The position numbers and the translations under genes are program-made. The notes under the pieces were generated by a model. The model saw only the letters and a program-made list of their open reading frames with translations, ran no database searches and was not told the DNA's origin. DNA of 64,000 nucleotides from the NCBI GenBank assembly GCA_041166385.1, contig JBEEFW010000031.1, positions 29,723-93,722 of the forward strand, in the 5' to 3' direction. Positions 34,418-43,242 of the stretch are shown here, in pieces. Numbering within the stretch: the stretch's first letter is position 1; the number at the start of each line of letters is the position of its first letter. This DNA is from DASUCS01 sp041166385. Its GTDB lineage: Bacteria; Actinomycetota; Acidimicrobiia; Acidimicrobiales; JACDCH01.

Positions 34418-35585
34418 CCGTCGCGTTGGCCATGCCGCCGCCTTCGCACATCGTCTGGAAGCCGTAGCGGCCGCCGGTGGCTTCGAGCTGGTTGAGCAGC
34501 GTCGTCATGAGCCGTACGCCGCTCGCCCCCAGCGGATGCCCGATGGCGATCGCCCCGCCGCGCGGGTTGTAGCGCAGCGGATCGGGCACGAATTCGCGCG
34601 CCCACATCAGCGCGATGGCGGCGAACGCTTCGTTGCACTCGATGGCGTCGAAGTCGTCGATGGTCATGCCAGAGCGGGCGAGCAGCTTGCGCGTCGCAGG
34701 GTTCGGTGCGGACAGCACGAGCACCGCGTCGTCGCCAGCCACCACCATGTGCCGGAACACGGCTCGCACGGGCAGGCCAAGCTTCTCGGCCGTCGCCCGG
34801 TCAGCGATGAGCATCGCCGCGGAGCCGTCGGACATCTGCGACGCGTTGCCGGCGGTGATGTCGGGCGCGAGCGTCGGGTCCCACGAAGCGGCTGACGCCA
34901 ACGCGCCGAGTGACTCCATCGTCCCGCCGCGACGAATGCCCTCGTCGGCCTCGAGGAGCTGACCAGTCTCACGGCCCTCCTCATCCTTGATCGGCACCGG
35001 CACGAGCTCGGTCTGCACCGCACCCGAGTCGACGGCGGCCGCGGCGCGGCGGTGCGACTCCAGCGCGAACTCGTCCATGTCTTCGCGGCTGATCTTGAAC
35101 CGCTCCGCCAGGATCTGCGCCACCTCGAATTGCGTCTTCAGCTGACCGTCGCAGGCCGCCATGAAGTCCGGCGAGAACGGCCCGAGGCCCCCGGCGGCGT
35201 TGGAGCCCATCGGCGCCCGGGTCATCGACTCGGTGCCACAGGCGATGGCGATGTCGTAGCAACCGGACATCACCCCCTGCGCGGCGAAGTGCATCGCCTG
35301 CTGCGAGGACCCGCACTGCCGGTCGACCGACGTACACGGCACCGACTGAGGCAGACCGGCCGCCACCCACGCGTTGCGGGTCACGTTGCACCCCTGCTCC
35401 CCCACCTGGGTCACGCAGCCACCGATCACGTCGTCGACGCGCTCGGGGTCGAGGCCGCTGCGCTCGATCAGCTGTTGCAACGTGAACGCCAGCAGGTCGC
35501 TGGGATGCCATCCCGCGAGCGCTCCCTTGCGCTTGCCGATGGGTGTGCGCACCGTGTCGACGATCACGGCCTCGCGGATCTCCAT
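34398..35585 (-). CDS. Thiolase (acetyl-CoA C-acyltransferase, FadA type)
   Basis: A 395-residue thiolase with all catalytic motifs: Cys in SVDRQCGSSQQA at about residue 91, the CNEAFAA motif (IECNEAFAAIAL), GHPLGASG with the catalytic His, and CEGGGMANATVI with the second Cys close to the C-terminus. The N-terminal EIREAVIVDTVRTPIGKRKG is typical. It would cleave 3-ketoacyl-CoA in beta-oxidation, the last step after the dehydrogenases found at 16.9-25.7 kb. ATG start. It is divergent from a LysR gene, and the TGACRY operator at 35610 sits 24 bases before its start, so it belongs to the predicted regulon. Confidence 0.92.
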   Translation of the reverse strand: MEIREAVIVDTVRTPIGKRKGALAGWHPSDLLAFTLQQLIERSGLDPERVDDVIGGCVTQVGEQGCNVTRNAWVAAGLPQSVPCTSVDRQCGSSQQAMHFAAQGVMSGCYDIAIACGTESMTRAPMGSNAAGGLGPFSPDFMAACDGQLKTQFEVAQILAERFKISREDMDEFALESHRRAAAAVDSGAVQTELVPVPIKDEEGRETGQLLEADEGIRRGGTMESLGALASAASWDPTLAPDITAGNASQMSDGSAAMLIADRATAEKLGLPVRAVFRHMVVAGDDAVLVLSAPNPATRKLLARSGMTIDDFDAIECNEAFAAIALMWAREFVPDPLRYNPRGGAIAIGHPLGASGVRLMTTLLNQLEATGGRYGFQTMCEGGGMANATVIERLP

Positions 35586-35609
35586 TGCGTTTGCTCCCTG
35601 TGGACGAAC

Positions 35610-35625
35610 CTGACGTTCGTGTCAG
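35610..35625. promoter_or_regulatory. TGACRY palindromic operator, site 4
   Basis: CTGACGTTCGTGTCAG between the thiolase and LysR genes. On the plus strand TACGAT (35628-35633) follows after two bases, six bases before the ATG at 35640. The symmetry is T-N12-A, not the T-N11-A of LysR sites, so a TetR-type regulator is more likely than the adjacent LysR protein. Confidence 0.65.
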
Positions 35626-35639
35626 CTTACGATCCCGGT

Positions 35640-36566
35640 ATGGATCGGGCCGACTTGGAGCTGGTGGCGGCAATCGCCCGCACCGGATCGCTCTCGGCCG
35701 CGGCCCGCGAGCTGCACATCGCGCAGCCGCCCCTGAGCCGGCGCCTGCAACACCTCGAACGCGAGGTCGGAGCGCCGTTGTTCGTGCGCGGCCGGCACGG
35801 CGCCACGCCGACAGCCGTCGGCCGGTCGCTGATCGACGGGGCCGCCAACGCGCTCGACGCGATCCGGCGGGCGGAACAGGACGCGTCGGACGCCGCGGCC
35901 GGACGCGCCGGTCGTCTCCGCATCGGGGTGACGCCGACGCTCGGTGCCGTGCTCCTCCCCGGCGTGCTCGCCGCGTTTCGGCGCACGCATCCCGACGTTC
36001 GCCTCGATCTCGTCTCCAGCGGCGATTCGGCGTGGCTACGAGAACGCGCCGCCGCGGGCGAGCTCGACATCGCGGTCGCCGCTGTCGCGTCGCGTGCGGA
36101 ACCGAACACCACTGTCGCGTTGACCGGCGACCAGCACTTCGTCGTCATCGCGCCGACCGAGCTGCGCCTCGGCAAGCCGGTGCAACGCCGCGCGCTCGTC
36201 GGAGTCCCGATGGTTGCGCTGACCGCGGGTGAAGGACTGCGCCAGCAACTCGATCACGTCTTCGCGGAGCTCGGCGCGGAGCCAACGATCGCCATCGAGA
36301 CCTCTGAGCGCGAGATGCTGATCCCGTTCGTCTCCGCCGGCCTCGGTGTCGCACTCATACCGGACGCCTTCGCTCGGGCCCGGCCGACCAAAGGACTCAC
36401 GATCCACGACCTCGACCCGCCGTTGCGTCGACCGATCGGTGCGGTCATCGCCACGGGCGACGTGCCGGCGTTGGTGCAAGCGTTCCTCGACGCGCTGGCC
36501 GCAGGAACCGACCTCGTCAGACCGAGAGCAACTCCGACGCGCCGTACACGACGGCCAGCAAGGTGA
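35640..36566 (+). CDS. LysR family transcriptional regulator
   Basis: A 308-residue LysR protein. The winged helix-turn-helix is at residues 4-62: LVAAIARTGSLSAAARELHI and AQPPLSRRLQHLEREVGAPL with FVRG following. The effector domain (residues 92-290) has RLRIGVTPTLGAVLLPGVLA, the dimer-forming ELDIAVAAV, and LIPFVSAGLGVALIPDAFA. Effector not predictable. The near-leaderless ATG start at 35640 is set by TACGAT. Its 3' end overlaps the convergent TauE-like gene by 50 bases. Divergent LysR genes often control their neighbour, here the thiolase. Confidence 0.9.
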   Translation: MDRADLELVAAIARTGSLSAAARELHIAQPPLSRRLQHLEREVGAPLFVRGRHGATPTAVGRSLIDGAANALDAIRRAEQDASDAAAGRAGRLRIGVTPTLGAVLLPGVLAAFRRTHPDVRLDLVSSGDSAWLRERAAAGELDIAVAAVASRAEPNTTVALTGDQHFVVIAPTELRLGKPVQRRALVGVPMVALTAGEGLRQQLDHVFAELGAEPTIAIETSEREMLIPFVSAGLGVALIPDAFARARPTKGLTIHDLDPPLRRPIGAVIATGDVPALVQAFLDALAAGTDLVRPRATPTRRTRRPAR

Positions 36567-37359
36567 AGAACAGTCCCATCAACAGCCGCAGCCGCGTCTC
36601 GGAGCCGCCGATCGTGAGCTTGGCCCCGAATTGGGCGCCCGGCACGACACCAACGGTGAGCAGCAACGCATAGGTCCAGTTGATGTGCCCGAGCAGGGCG
36701 TGCGTGATCATCGCCGGCACCGAGAACATCGCGACAGCCACCAGACTCGTCCCGACTGCTCGCTTTGGCGACATGCGCAGCCAGGCCGTGTAGGCCGGCA
36801 GCAGCAGGAGACCACCACCGACACCGAGAAGGCCGGCGAGCAAGCCGGCCGCCGCGCCGATGAGTCCGACGATCGCGATCGGTGCGTCGGTGCGCTCGGC
36901 TGACGCGACGTCGAGTGCATCCAGAGGAGACTCGACCGCGCCACCGTCGCCGCCGACGGTCACGAGCATCGGCGTGTGACGCGCGGCGGGCGCGGCGACG
37001 TGCTCACGCACGTTGCGCAGGCCCGTGTACAGGAGCAGGCCGGCGGTGGCGATCATCAGGTAGTGCGCGTCGACGTGATCGGACAGTTCGGCACCCGCGA
37101 CCGCGAACCCGGACCCGAGCAATCCGCTCGGGAGGGCAACGTGCCAGTCGACCAACCGCTCACGGCTGTAGCGCCACGCCCCCGACAACGCCCCCGGAAG
37201 GATCGCGGGAAGGGTGCTGCCGACCGCTTCGAGGGGCGAGGCGCCCAACGCTCGGACCCCAGGCGTCGTGAGCACCGCGCCGCCGACGCCGAACATCCCC
37301 GACAAGATGCCGGAGGCAAAGCCGACGACGAGGATCGCCAGCATGACGAAAGGGCTCAC
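36517..37359 (-). CDS. TauE/SafE family membrane transporter
   Basis: A 280-residue polytopic protein with about eight hydrophobic helices in two halves. The duplicated family motif is visible twice: GFASGILSGMFGVGGAVLTT near residue 13 and AAGLLAGLLGVGGGLLLLPA near residue 170. A hydrophilic loop of about 35 residues (DGGAVESPLDALDVASAERT) separates the halves. The family exports or imports small anions such as sulphite, sulphoacetate or other organic sulphonates; the substrate is unknown here. ATG start. No partner in operon; the convergent overlap with the LysR gene suggests antisense interference if both are transcribed. Confidence 0.88.
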   Translation of the reverse strand: MSPFVMLAILVVGFASGILSGMFGVGGAVLTTPGVRALGASPLEAVGSTLPAILPGALSGAWRYSRERLVDWHVALPSGLLGSGFAVAGAELSDHVDAHYLMIATAGLLLYTGLRNVREHVAAPAARHTPMLVTVGGDGGAVESPLDALDVASAERTDAPIAIVGLIGAAAGLLAGLLGVGGGLLLLPAYTAWLRMSPKRAVGTSLVAVAMFSVPAMITHALLGHINWTYALLLTVGVVPGAQFGAKLTIGGSETRLRLLMGLFFTLLAVVYGASELLSV

Positions 37360-37415
37360 CCGTCCAGTGTGCCCACCGCCTTTACTTGCTGTCCAAGACT
37401 AATTAGAGCGGTCTT

Positions 37416-38327
37416 CTATACCCCAGCGGTATCGAGAGTGCGTTCCCGGCGGGCGGCCAGGCGACGGCCGATGCGCCCGATCCGATCGATGAAGTGCACG
37501 AGCTTGGCGCGTGCTTCCTCAGCGTCGGGGGTGAGCCCCTCGAGCGATTCGACGCCCCAGTGCCGAAGCACTACCGGCACGAGGATCTGCTCGTGGTGCA
37601 GCTGGAGGTCGTAGATGCCGGCCTTCGCGATGGCCGATGCGTGATCGGCGAAGTCGACGATGCCGGTGCCCGGCATCTCGAACTCGCGCACCTGCCGCTC
37701 GAGCGCGATGACCGTGGTGGACGGGTCGACTTCGAGCGCCGCGGTGACGAGGTCGCGGTAGAAGAGGAAGTGCAGATTCTCGTCGCTGGCGACGCGGGCC
37801 ATGACCTCGTAGCCGAGGCGGTCGTCGAGGAGCTTGCCCGTGTTGCGGTGCGCGATGCGCGTGGCGAGCTCTTGTAGCGCGACGTACGCGAGCCCGTCCG
37901 CTGGCGTTCCGGGATCAGGCGTGATGCCGGTGCTCACCTGATGCATGCGCGCACGCTCGAGTGCGATCGGATCCACCGAGCGCGTCACGGTGAGGTAGTC
38001 ACGGATCACGATCGAGTGGCGGCCCTCTTCGGCCGTCCAGCGTCGTACCCACACCCCCCAGATGCTGTCTGCGCCGAACATCTGCTCGATCGTGCGGAAG
38101 TAGTACGGGAGGTTGTCCTCGGTGAGGAGGTTCACGAACAACGCGCTGCGCACGCCGTCGGCCATCGGCACCTCGTCGGGATCCCATTGCTCGCCCGGGG
38201 CGAAGTCCCGCCCCTTGCCCCACGGCACCATCTCGTGGGGAAACCATTCCTTGGCCGCGGCATCGTGGCGGTCGTAGAGCCGCTCTGCGACGGGCGCCAG
38301 CTCATGCAGAAGGGTCGCCTTGTCCAT
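37416..38327 (-). CDS. Acyl-ACP desaturase-like diiron protein (DesA/FA_desaturase_2)
   Basis: A 303-residue helical protein of the ferritin-like superfamily. Diiron ligands are placed as in soluble stearoyl-ACP desaturases: Glu in LLTEDNLPYYF, the ExxH in WTAEEGRHSIVI, Glu in LQELATRIAHRNTG and the second ExxH in ASDENLHFLFYRD. The mycobacterial DesA1/DesA2 proteins are close relatives that desaturate long acyl chains bound to acyl carrier protein. ATG start; TetR-like palindrome nine bases upstream. Transcribed alone. Electron donor not encoded nearby. Confidence 0.88.
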   Translation of the reverse strand: MDKATLLHELAPVAERLYDRHDAAAKEWFPHEMVPWGKGRDFAPGEQWDPDEVPMADGVRSALFVNLLTEDNLPYYFRTIEQMFGADSIWGVWVRRWTAEEGRHSIVIRDYLTVTRSVDPIALERARMHQVSTGITPDPGTPADGLAYVALQELATRIAHRNTGKLLDDRLGYEVMARVASDENLHFLFYRDLVTAALEVDPSTTVIALERQVREFEMPGTGIVDFADHASAIAKAGIYDLQLHHEQILVPVVLRHWGVESLEGLTPDAEEARAKLVHFIDRIGRIGRRLAARRERTLDTAGV

Positions 38328-38335
38328 CGATCCAG

Positions 38336-38359
38336 CCTACCTACTGGTCGGTAGGGAGG
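38336..38359. promoter_or_regulatory. TetR-type palindrome upstream of the desaturase gene
   Basis: CCTACCTACTGG followed by TCGGTAGGGAGG; the two halves match as CCTnCCTACnG..CnGTAGGnAGG. Lies 9 bases before the ATG at 38327, where a repressor would block initiation. The regulator gene is not next to it. Confidence 0.55.
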
Positions 38360-38382
38360 GTAGTCAGGCCCATTTGCCCTGT

Positions 38383-39276
38383 TCAGGCGGACGTGCGCCG
38401 CTTGCGGTTGCGCTTCTCGACGTACATGGCCCGGTCGGCACGGTCGTACACGTCGACCAGGGACATGCCGGACGCGGGCGACGCCACTCCGACCGACGCC
38501 TCGATGCCCGCGCGGTCCAGCGCCGTCGCGATGCGAGCACTGAGCACCGACGGCTCGCCATCGAAGTCCACGGCGAGCACCGCGAACTCGTCGCCGCCCA
38601 CTCGGGCCACGATGTCGCACGATCGAATCGTCTTACGCAGCGTCTGTGCGGTCAGGCGCAGCAGCAGATCGCCGTGAAGGTGGCCGCTCTCGTCATTGAC
38701 TGCCTTGAGTCCGTCGAGGTCGATCAGCGCGATCACATCGATGCCCTCGGATCGCTCGATGCGAGCATCCTCCTCGGCGATGCGATCCCACCACGCACGT
38801 TGGTTTCCGAGCCCCGTCAGGGCATCCGTGGAGGCGAGCGCTTCCGCACGCCCGGCGCGCAGAGTCGCGATCGCCGCCCGATGTTCGGCCACGACGATCT
38901 CCCCAAGCGCCCGAGCCACCCACTGCGCGGCGACGATCGTCGGATCGTCCTCCGCCATCTCGTCAGGAGCGCCGAGCGCCACGACAGCGAGTGGCACGGC
39001 ATCTGGCTCCAACCGAAGGCCCTCATCGAGATGCATCTGCCAGTCGGGCTCCGCTGTGGGGTCGAACGATGGCGACGCCGCGATCAGCTCGGAAGTCGAC
39101 GTGCAGACCACGAGCCAGGGCGCATGATCGTGGTGGATTTCGAGGTCATACAGCGCACGCGCCGCGGCTCTTCGCACCGGCGGCGAACACGCGACGTCGA
39201 CGAGCGTCGGCTCGCGCTCGTCGGCCAAATCGATCACGTCCGCGTCCAGGCGAATGACATCGGTTTCATCACTCAT
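38383..39276 (-). CDS. Diguanylate cyclase (GGDEF) with N-terminal sensory region
   Basis: A 297-residue protein. Residues 25-140 look like a small GAF-type sensory domain (ARALYDLEIHHDHAPWLVVC), followed by a helix ATLRAGRAEALAS. The GGDEF domain (145-297) has the metal Asp in VIALIDLDGLKAVND, the intact GGDEF at 227-231 and the inhibitory I-site RSCD at 218-221, five residues before it, so active c-di-GMP synthesis with product inhibition is expected. ATG start overlaps the stop of the REC-GAF-EAL gene by four bases, coupling a synthase to a likely c-di-GMP phosphodiesterase. Confidence 0.9.
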   Translation of the reverse strand: MSDETDVIRLDADVIDLADEREPTLVDVACSPPVRRAAARALYDLEIHHDHAPWLVVCTSTSELIAASPSFDPTAEPDWQMHLDEGLRLEPDAVPLAVVALGAPDEMAEDDPTIVAAQWVARALGEIVVAEHRAAIATLRAGRAEALASTDALTGLGNQRAWWDRIAEEDARIERSEGIDVIALIDLDGLKAVNDESGHLHGDLLLRLTAQTLRKTIRSCDIVARVGGDEFAVLAVDFDGEPSVLSARIATALDRAGIEASVGVASPASGMSLVDVYDRADRAMYVEKRNRKRRTSA

Positions 39277-40877
39277 GACACGATTGCCGGTGGACCCAAC
39301 AAATAGCCCTGCCCGAACCGCACGTCGAGGTCGTTGAGTGCGTCCCGCTCCGACTGAGCCTCGATGCCTTCGGCCACGAGATCGCAACCGGTGGTTCGAG
39401 CAAAGTGCGACAAGCCGGCAACCATCGCTTGTCGAGTGGGATCGGTGTCGATGCCCGTGACCCACGTGCGATCCAGCTTCACGAAGTCCGGCTGGAGCAT
39501 CACGACATGCCGCAGACTCGCAAAACCGGCACCCGCATCGTCAATCGATACTCGTACTTCCGGATCGAAACCGTGTATCGCACTCCTCAACGCCGCGTAG
39601 TCCTCGACGGCGTCGTGTTCGGTGAGCTCGATCACGACCGGACGATTCGCTCGCCCGATGAGGTCCGCCAGCGACTCGCGTGAATCGAGTACGAGGCTTG
39701 GCGTGACATTCACGCTCAGGAACGTTCCCGAAGGAAGCCGACTCGATGCCTCGACCGCCGTGGCCAACGTCGCGAGCTCGAGCTCTGCACCGAGTCCGAG
39801 CCCGGCAGCTTCCGCGAACCGCGCCTCGGGACCCACGCCATCGCGGAAGCGCGTCAGCGCTTCGTAACCGATGATGCGACCACCGGCCAGCTCCACCATC
39901 GGTTGAAACGCGGCGTCGAATTGGCCGTTGCGCACGAGCGACGCCATGTCGGCCCGCCGGCGATCGCGTTCGGCTCTCGCGTGCAACGACAGCCCGAGCA
40001 GGCCGGTGGCGACGCCGGCGAAGTCGATCGCCTCCGCAAGCAACTCGTCGATCATGCGCGCCCGCGCCGGGAGCGGCGCGACCGACGATGCTCCGAGGAC
40101 CAGCAGCCCGACGGTGAGTCCCCCGAGGCGCATGGGTGCAACCGCCAGGCGCAGGGTCGACGCGCCCAATCCTGGATTGGGCAGCTCGATCCACGGTTGC
40201 TCCGCTCGTTGGAGCAGATACGACGGCCGTGTCGACGCAAAGCGCCGGATCGCGAGCTCGAACTCGTTGTCGCCCCGGGACGCGAGCATCACGAAGCGCC
40301 CGTCCTCGTCGAGCCGGGCGAGAGCGATGCCGTCGAGATGGTGTACCTCGGCCAGCTCGTCGCAGATCGCGACGGCGGTCTCCTCGGCCGACGATCGCGG
40401 CGCGATGGCGAATAACGCATTGACCACTGCGGCTCGCTGACGCAACTGGTCGTCGAGGAAGGCAAACCACGCCGCTTGACCTCGCAGATGAGCAGCGAGA
40501 CGCGCCACGAGCTCGTCCGGGTCGACCGGCTTCAACACATAGTCGGTAGCGCCAGCGGTGAGACCGGCCACGGGTCCGGCGAGTTGGTCGTCACCCGTGA
40601 CGAGCAGCACCGGCAGCGTCGTCGCTCCGAGCCGGCCCCGAAGACGGTGCAACAACTCGGTGCCGAGCGCGTCCGGCAGGTGATTGTCGAGCACGACCGC
40701 GGAGATGGTGGCGTCGATGCGCTCCAGGGCTTCGGCCCCGGTCGCAGCTTCGACGCAGTCGTAGCCGGCGAGCCGCAGCGTGGTGACGAGGAAGCCACGC
40801 GCACCCTGGTCGTCGTCGACGACCAGGATCCGCGTGCCTGCGACGGAGTCGTGGAGTGGTTCTCGAGGTCGCGGCAC
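39273..40877 (-). CDS. Response regulator REC - GAF - EAL c-di-GMP phosphodiesterase
   Basis: A 534-residue protein. The receiver domain (16-135) has the acidic pair in LVVDDDQGARG, the phospho-acceptor Asp in VVLDNHLPDALG, and Lys in YVLKPVDPDEL. Residues 150-290 form a GAF-like domain. The EAL domain (300-534) keeps the key residues: IIGYEALTRF, SVNVTPSL, VVIELTEHDAV, VSIDDAGAGFASL, DFVKLDRTWV, LVAEGIEAQSE and FGQGYLLGPP, so it should hydrolyse c-di-GMP. The cognate histidine kinase is not in the window. GTG start with GGGAGG ten bases upstream. First gene of a two-gene unit with the GGDEF protein, divergent from the PP2C phosphatase gene. Confidence 0.9.
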   Translation of the reverse strand: MPRPREPLHDSVAGTRILVVDDDQGARGFLVTTLRLAGYDCVEAATGAEALERIDATISAVVLDNHLPDALGTELLHRLRGRLGATTLPVLLVTGDDQLAGPVAGLTAGATDYVLKPVDPDELVARLAAHLRGQAAWFAFLDDQLRQRAAVVNALFAIAPRSSAEETAVAICDELAEVHHLDGIALARLDEDGRFVMLASRGDNEFELAIRRFASTRPSYLLQRAEQPWIELPNPGLGASTLRLAVAPMRLGGLTVGLLVLGASSVAPLPARARMIDELLAEAIDFAGVATGLLGLSLHARAERDRRRADMASLVRNGQFDAAFQPMVELAGGRIIGYEALTRFRDGVGPEARFAEAAGLGLGAELELATLATAVEASSRLPSGTFLSVNVTPSLVLDSRESLADLIGRANRPVVIELTEHDAVEDYAALRSAIHGFDPEVRVSIDDAGAGFASLRHVVMLQPDFVKLDRTWVTGIDTDPTRQAMVAGLSHFARTTGCDLVAEGIEAQSERDALNDLDVRFGQGYLLGPPAIVS

Positions 40878-40917
40878 GACACCTCCCGGGCCCGCTTCGG
40901 GGCCGATCTCGCCACCC

Positions 40918-40937
40918 GACTAGTTCGTTCTGACTAG
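40918..40937. promoter_or_regulatory. Direct repeat GACTAG in the divergent promoter gap
   Basis: GACTAG occurs at 40918-40923 and 40932-40937 in the 159-base gap between the REC-GAF-EAL and PP2C genes. Possible regulator site; nothing further supports it. Confidence 0.25.
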
Positions 40938-41024
40938 ATGTCGGTGGTCCGTCGTGCCGACTTGAGTGAAATTTGCCGGATCGAGGCCTACAGGACTCAC
41001 GGCCCGCAAACGACCGGTTAGCTC

Positions 41025-41030
41025 TACCCT
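41025..41030 (+). promoter_or_regulatory. Near-leaderless promoter -10 box (TACCCT)
   Basis: TACCCT lies six bases before the ATG at 41037 and decides for this start over the GTG at 41031. Confidence 0.45.
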
Positions 41031-41036
41031 GTGCCC

Positions 41037-43238
41037 ATGGCGGACACGTCTATGGCCTTGGGCAGGGCCGGGCTCGTGGGCCTCGAGTCACACCTACTCG
41101 AGCGCGTGGATGCTGCTGTCCTCGCGGTCGATCTGCAGGGCCGAATCTTGTTCGCCAACCGGTACGCCGAGACGCTCTACGGCTGGTCCCGAGAGGAGAC
41201 CATCGGCCGGCTCGCATCGGAGTTCTCCGGCGTCGCGATCGACGACGCCACCGGCGCCGAGATCATGGAGGCGCTGGCCAACAACGGGGCGTGGGAAGGA
41301 ACGTTCGAGGTCCGCCGCAAGGATGGTTCGCTGCTCTCGGTGCACGCCGTCGACTCGCCGCTCTACGACACCAACGGTCAACTCGCTGGCGTGGTCAGCC
41401 TTGCGTTCGACGCCACCGGCGAGCGCGTTCAGCGCTTCCTCGCGGAGTGCACGGCGGTTCTCGGCGCGTCCCTCGACTACGAACACAACATCACAGCGCT
41501 CGCTGGGCTCATCGTGCCGTACCTCGGCGACATCTGTTTCATCGACATCTCCGGCGACGGCGGCATCCGCCGCATGGCCGCCGCACACGCCGATCCCGAG
41601 AAGCAATCTCTGATCGACGAGCTCGGACGCCGGTACCCACCTGATCCTGACGGACCCCATCCCGCGGTCGAGGCACTGCGCTCGGGCGCCACCTTCTACC
41701 TCGCCGAGATCACCGACGACGTCGTGCGCGCGCTGACTCGCGACGACAACCACTACCGCATCGTGACCGAGCTCGGCTTCTGCTCCTTCATGGTCGTTCC
41801 GTTGATCACCCGCGGTCGAACGCTCGGCGCCGTCACCGTCATCTCGTGCAACACCGATCGTCGGTTCGGCCAGGACGACGTCGACACCTTGAACGAGGTC
41901 GCGCAGCGAGCGGCGGTCGCACTCGACAACGCCAGGTTGTTCGACGACCAGCAGCGGGCGCGCGCCGAGGCGGAGTCATCGGCCGAGCGCCTGCTCGAAC
42001 TCCAGACGCTGGCCACCGCGCTGTCCCGTGCGGTCACCGTCGACGAGGTCACCAAGGTGATGGGCGCGATCAAGATGCCCAACCTCGGCTCCCTCAACCG
42101 CGGCCTCTGGTTGGTCAATGCCGTGACCGAAACCGTGGATCTCGTCGAAGGCTTCGATCTGCGTGGCCTCGAGGCCACCTTCGGGTCGATCCCGCTCGAC
42201 TCTGAGTTGCCGGCGGCCGAGGTCGTGCGTACGCGCGAACCGGTGTTCATCAGCTCCGGGGCAGAGCGAAATGCACGCTTCCCCGAACTCGTTCCGGTCG
42301 CGGACCGAGACAATGCCTTCGCCGCGATTCCTCTCGTGGCTGAGGAGCGCACGCTCGGTGTGTTTGCGCTGGGCTTCGACGCCGACCACGTCTTCGACGA
42401 CCACGAGATCAGGTTCCTCACGGCCGTCGCCGACCAGTGTGCACAGGCGCTCGCTCGCGCCTTGCTGTACGACCGCGAGCGGCACGAGCGCGACCGAGCC
42501 GAGCGCGACAGGCGGCGCATCCAGGCCCTGAACAAGGCGTTGCAGACGAGCTTGCTCCCGCCGACGCTCCCGCTCATCCCGGGCGTCGAGCTCGAAGCGC
42601 GCTACCACCCCGCACTCGCCGGCCTCGAGGTCGGTGGCGACTTCTACGACGTGTTCGACACCGGCGGCGACTGGGCGATCGTGATCGGTGACGTGTGCGG
42701 GAAGGGCCCCGAGGCCGCAGCGGTCACCGCTGTCGCGCGGTGGACGATCCGATCGGTCGCAATGGACATCAGGCAACCGACGCAGGTCCTGCGCAAGGTC
42801 AACGAGGCGCTCGTGCATCAGCAACTCGACGATCGCTTCTGCACGATCGCCTATGCGCGTGTCGTTCCCACATCACAGGGAGTCCGTGTGTCCATGTGCC
42901 GCGGTGGTCACCCTGCACCGCTCGTCGTGCGCGCCGATGGCGCAATCGAACAGTTCGGAACCGCGGGAAGCCTCATCGGCATCCTGCCCGAGGTTCGGTT
43001 GTGGGAAGAGACCACACAGCTCCACACCGATGACGCGCTCGTCTTCTACACCGACGGTGTGACCGAGGCGCGGCGGGGACGCGAGCAGTTCGGCGAGGAG
43101 CGCCTCAACAACACGCTCTCCGAACACCACGGCCAGAGCGCGGCGCAGCTCGCCGACGCCATCGAGAGTGCGGTGCTCGAGTTCGCCGGCAGCGAGCCGA
43201 GCGACGACATCGCGATCGTCGTGCTTCGCGTGCTCTAG
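41037..43238 (+). CDS. PAS-GAF-GAF-PP2C (SpoIIE/RsbU-like) protein phosphatase
   Basis: A 733-residue soluble sensor phosphatase. Residues 18-130 are a PAS domain (LERVDAAVLAVDLQGRILFA, GTFEVRRKDGSLLSVHAV), 135-305 a GAF domain, 320-480 a second GAF domain, then a charged coiled segment (ERHERDRAERDRRRIQALNK) and QTSLLPPTLPLIPGVELEAR, the typical entry to the SpoIIE/PP2C domain. Metal-binding Asp residues appear in GGDFYDVF, VIGDVCGKG and SDDIAIVVL. Such proteins dephosphorylate anti-sigma-factor antagonists in partner-switching systems. The convergent gene four bases downstream encodes a matching HATPase anti-sigma kinase; no STAS antagonist is seen nearby. Confidence 0.92.
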   Translation: MADTSMALGRAGLVGLESHLLERVDAAVLAVDLQGRILFANRYAETLYGWSREETIGRLASEFSGVAIDDATGAEIMEALANNGAWEGTFEVRRKDGSLLSVHAVDSPLYDTNGQLAGVVSLAFDATGERVQRFLAECTAVLGASLDYEHNITALAGLIVPYLGDICFIDISGDGGIRRMAAAHADPEKQSLIDELGRRYPPDPDGPHPAVEALRSGATFYLAEITDDVVRALTRDDNHYRIVTELGFCSFMVVPLITRGRTLGAVTVISCNTDRRFGQDDVDTLNEVAQRAAVALDNARLFDDQQRARAEAESSAERLLELQTLATALSRAVTVDEVTKVMGAIKMPNLGSLNRGLWLVNAVTETVDLVEGFDLRGLEATFGSIPLDSELPAAEVVRTREPVFISSGAERNARFPELVPVADRDNAFAAIPLVAEERTLGVFALGFDADHVFDDHEIRFLTAVADQCAQALARALLYDRERHERDRAERDRRRIQALNKALQTSLLPPTLPLIPGVELEARYHPALAGLEVGGDFYDVFDTGGDWAIVIGDVCGKGPEAAAVTAVARWTIRSVAMDIRQPTQVLRKVNEALVHQQLDDRFCTIAYARVVPTSQGVRVSMCRGGHPAPLVVRADGAIEQFGTAGSLIGILPEVRLWEETTQLHTDDALVFYTDGVTEARRGREQFGEERLNNTLSEHHGQSAAQLADAIESAVLEFAGSEPSDDIAIVVLRVL

Positions 43239-43242
43239 CGCG

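Noticed and set aside
35640..36566. The LysR protein as reader of the TGACRY operator
   Set aside because: LysR sites have T-N11-A symmetry, this is T-N12-A, and three of the four sites are far from any LysR gene; not excluded, but less likely.
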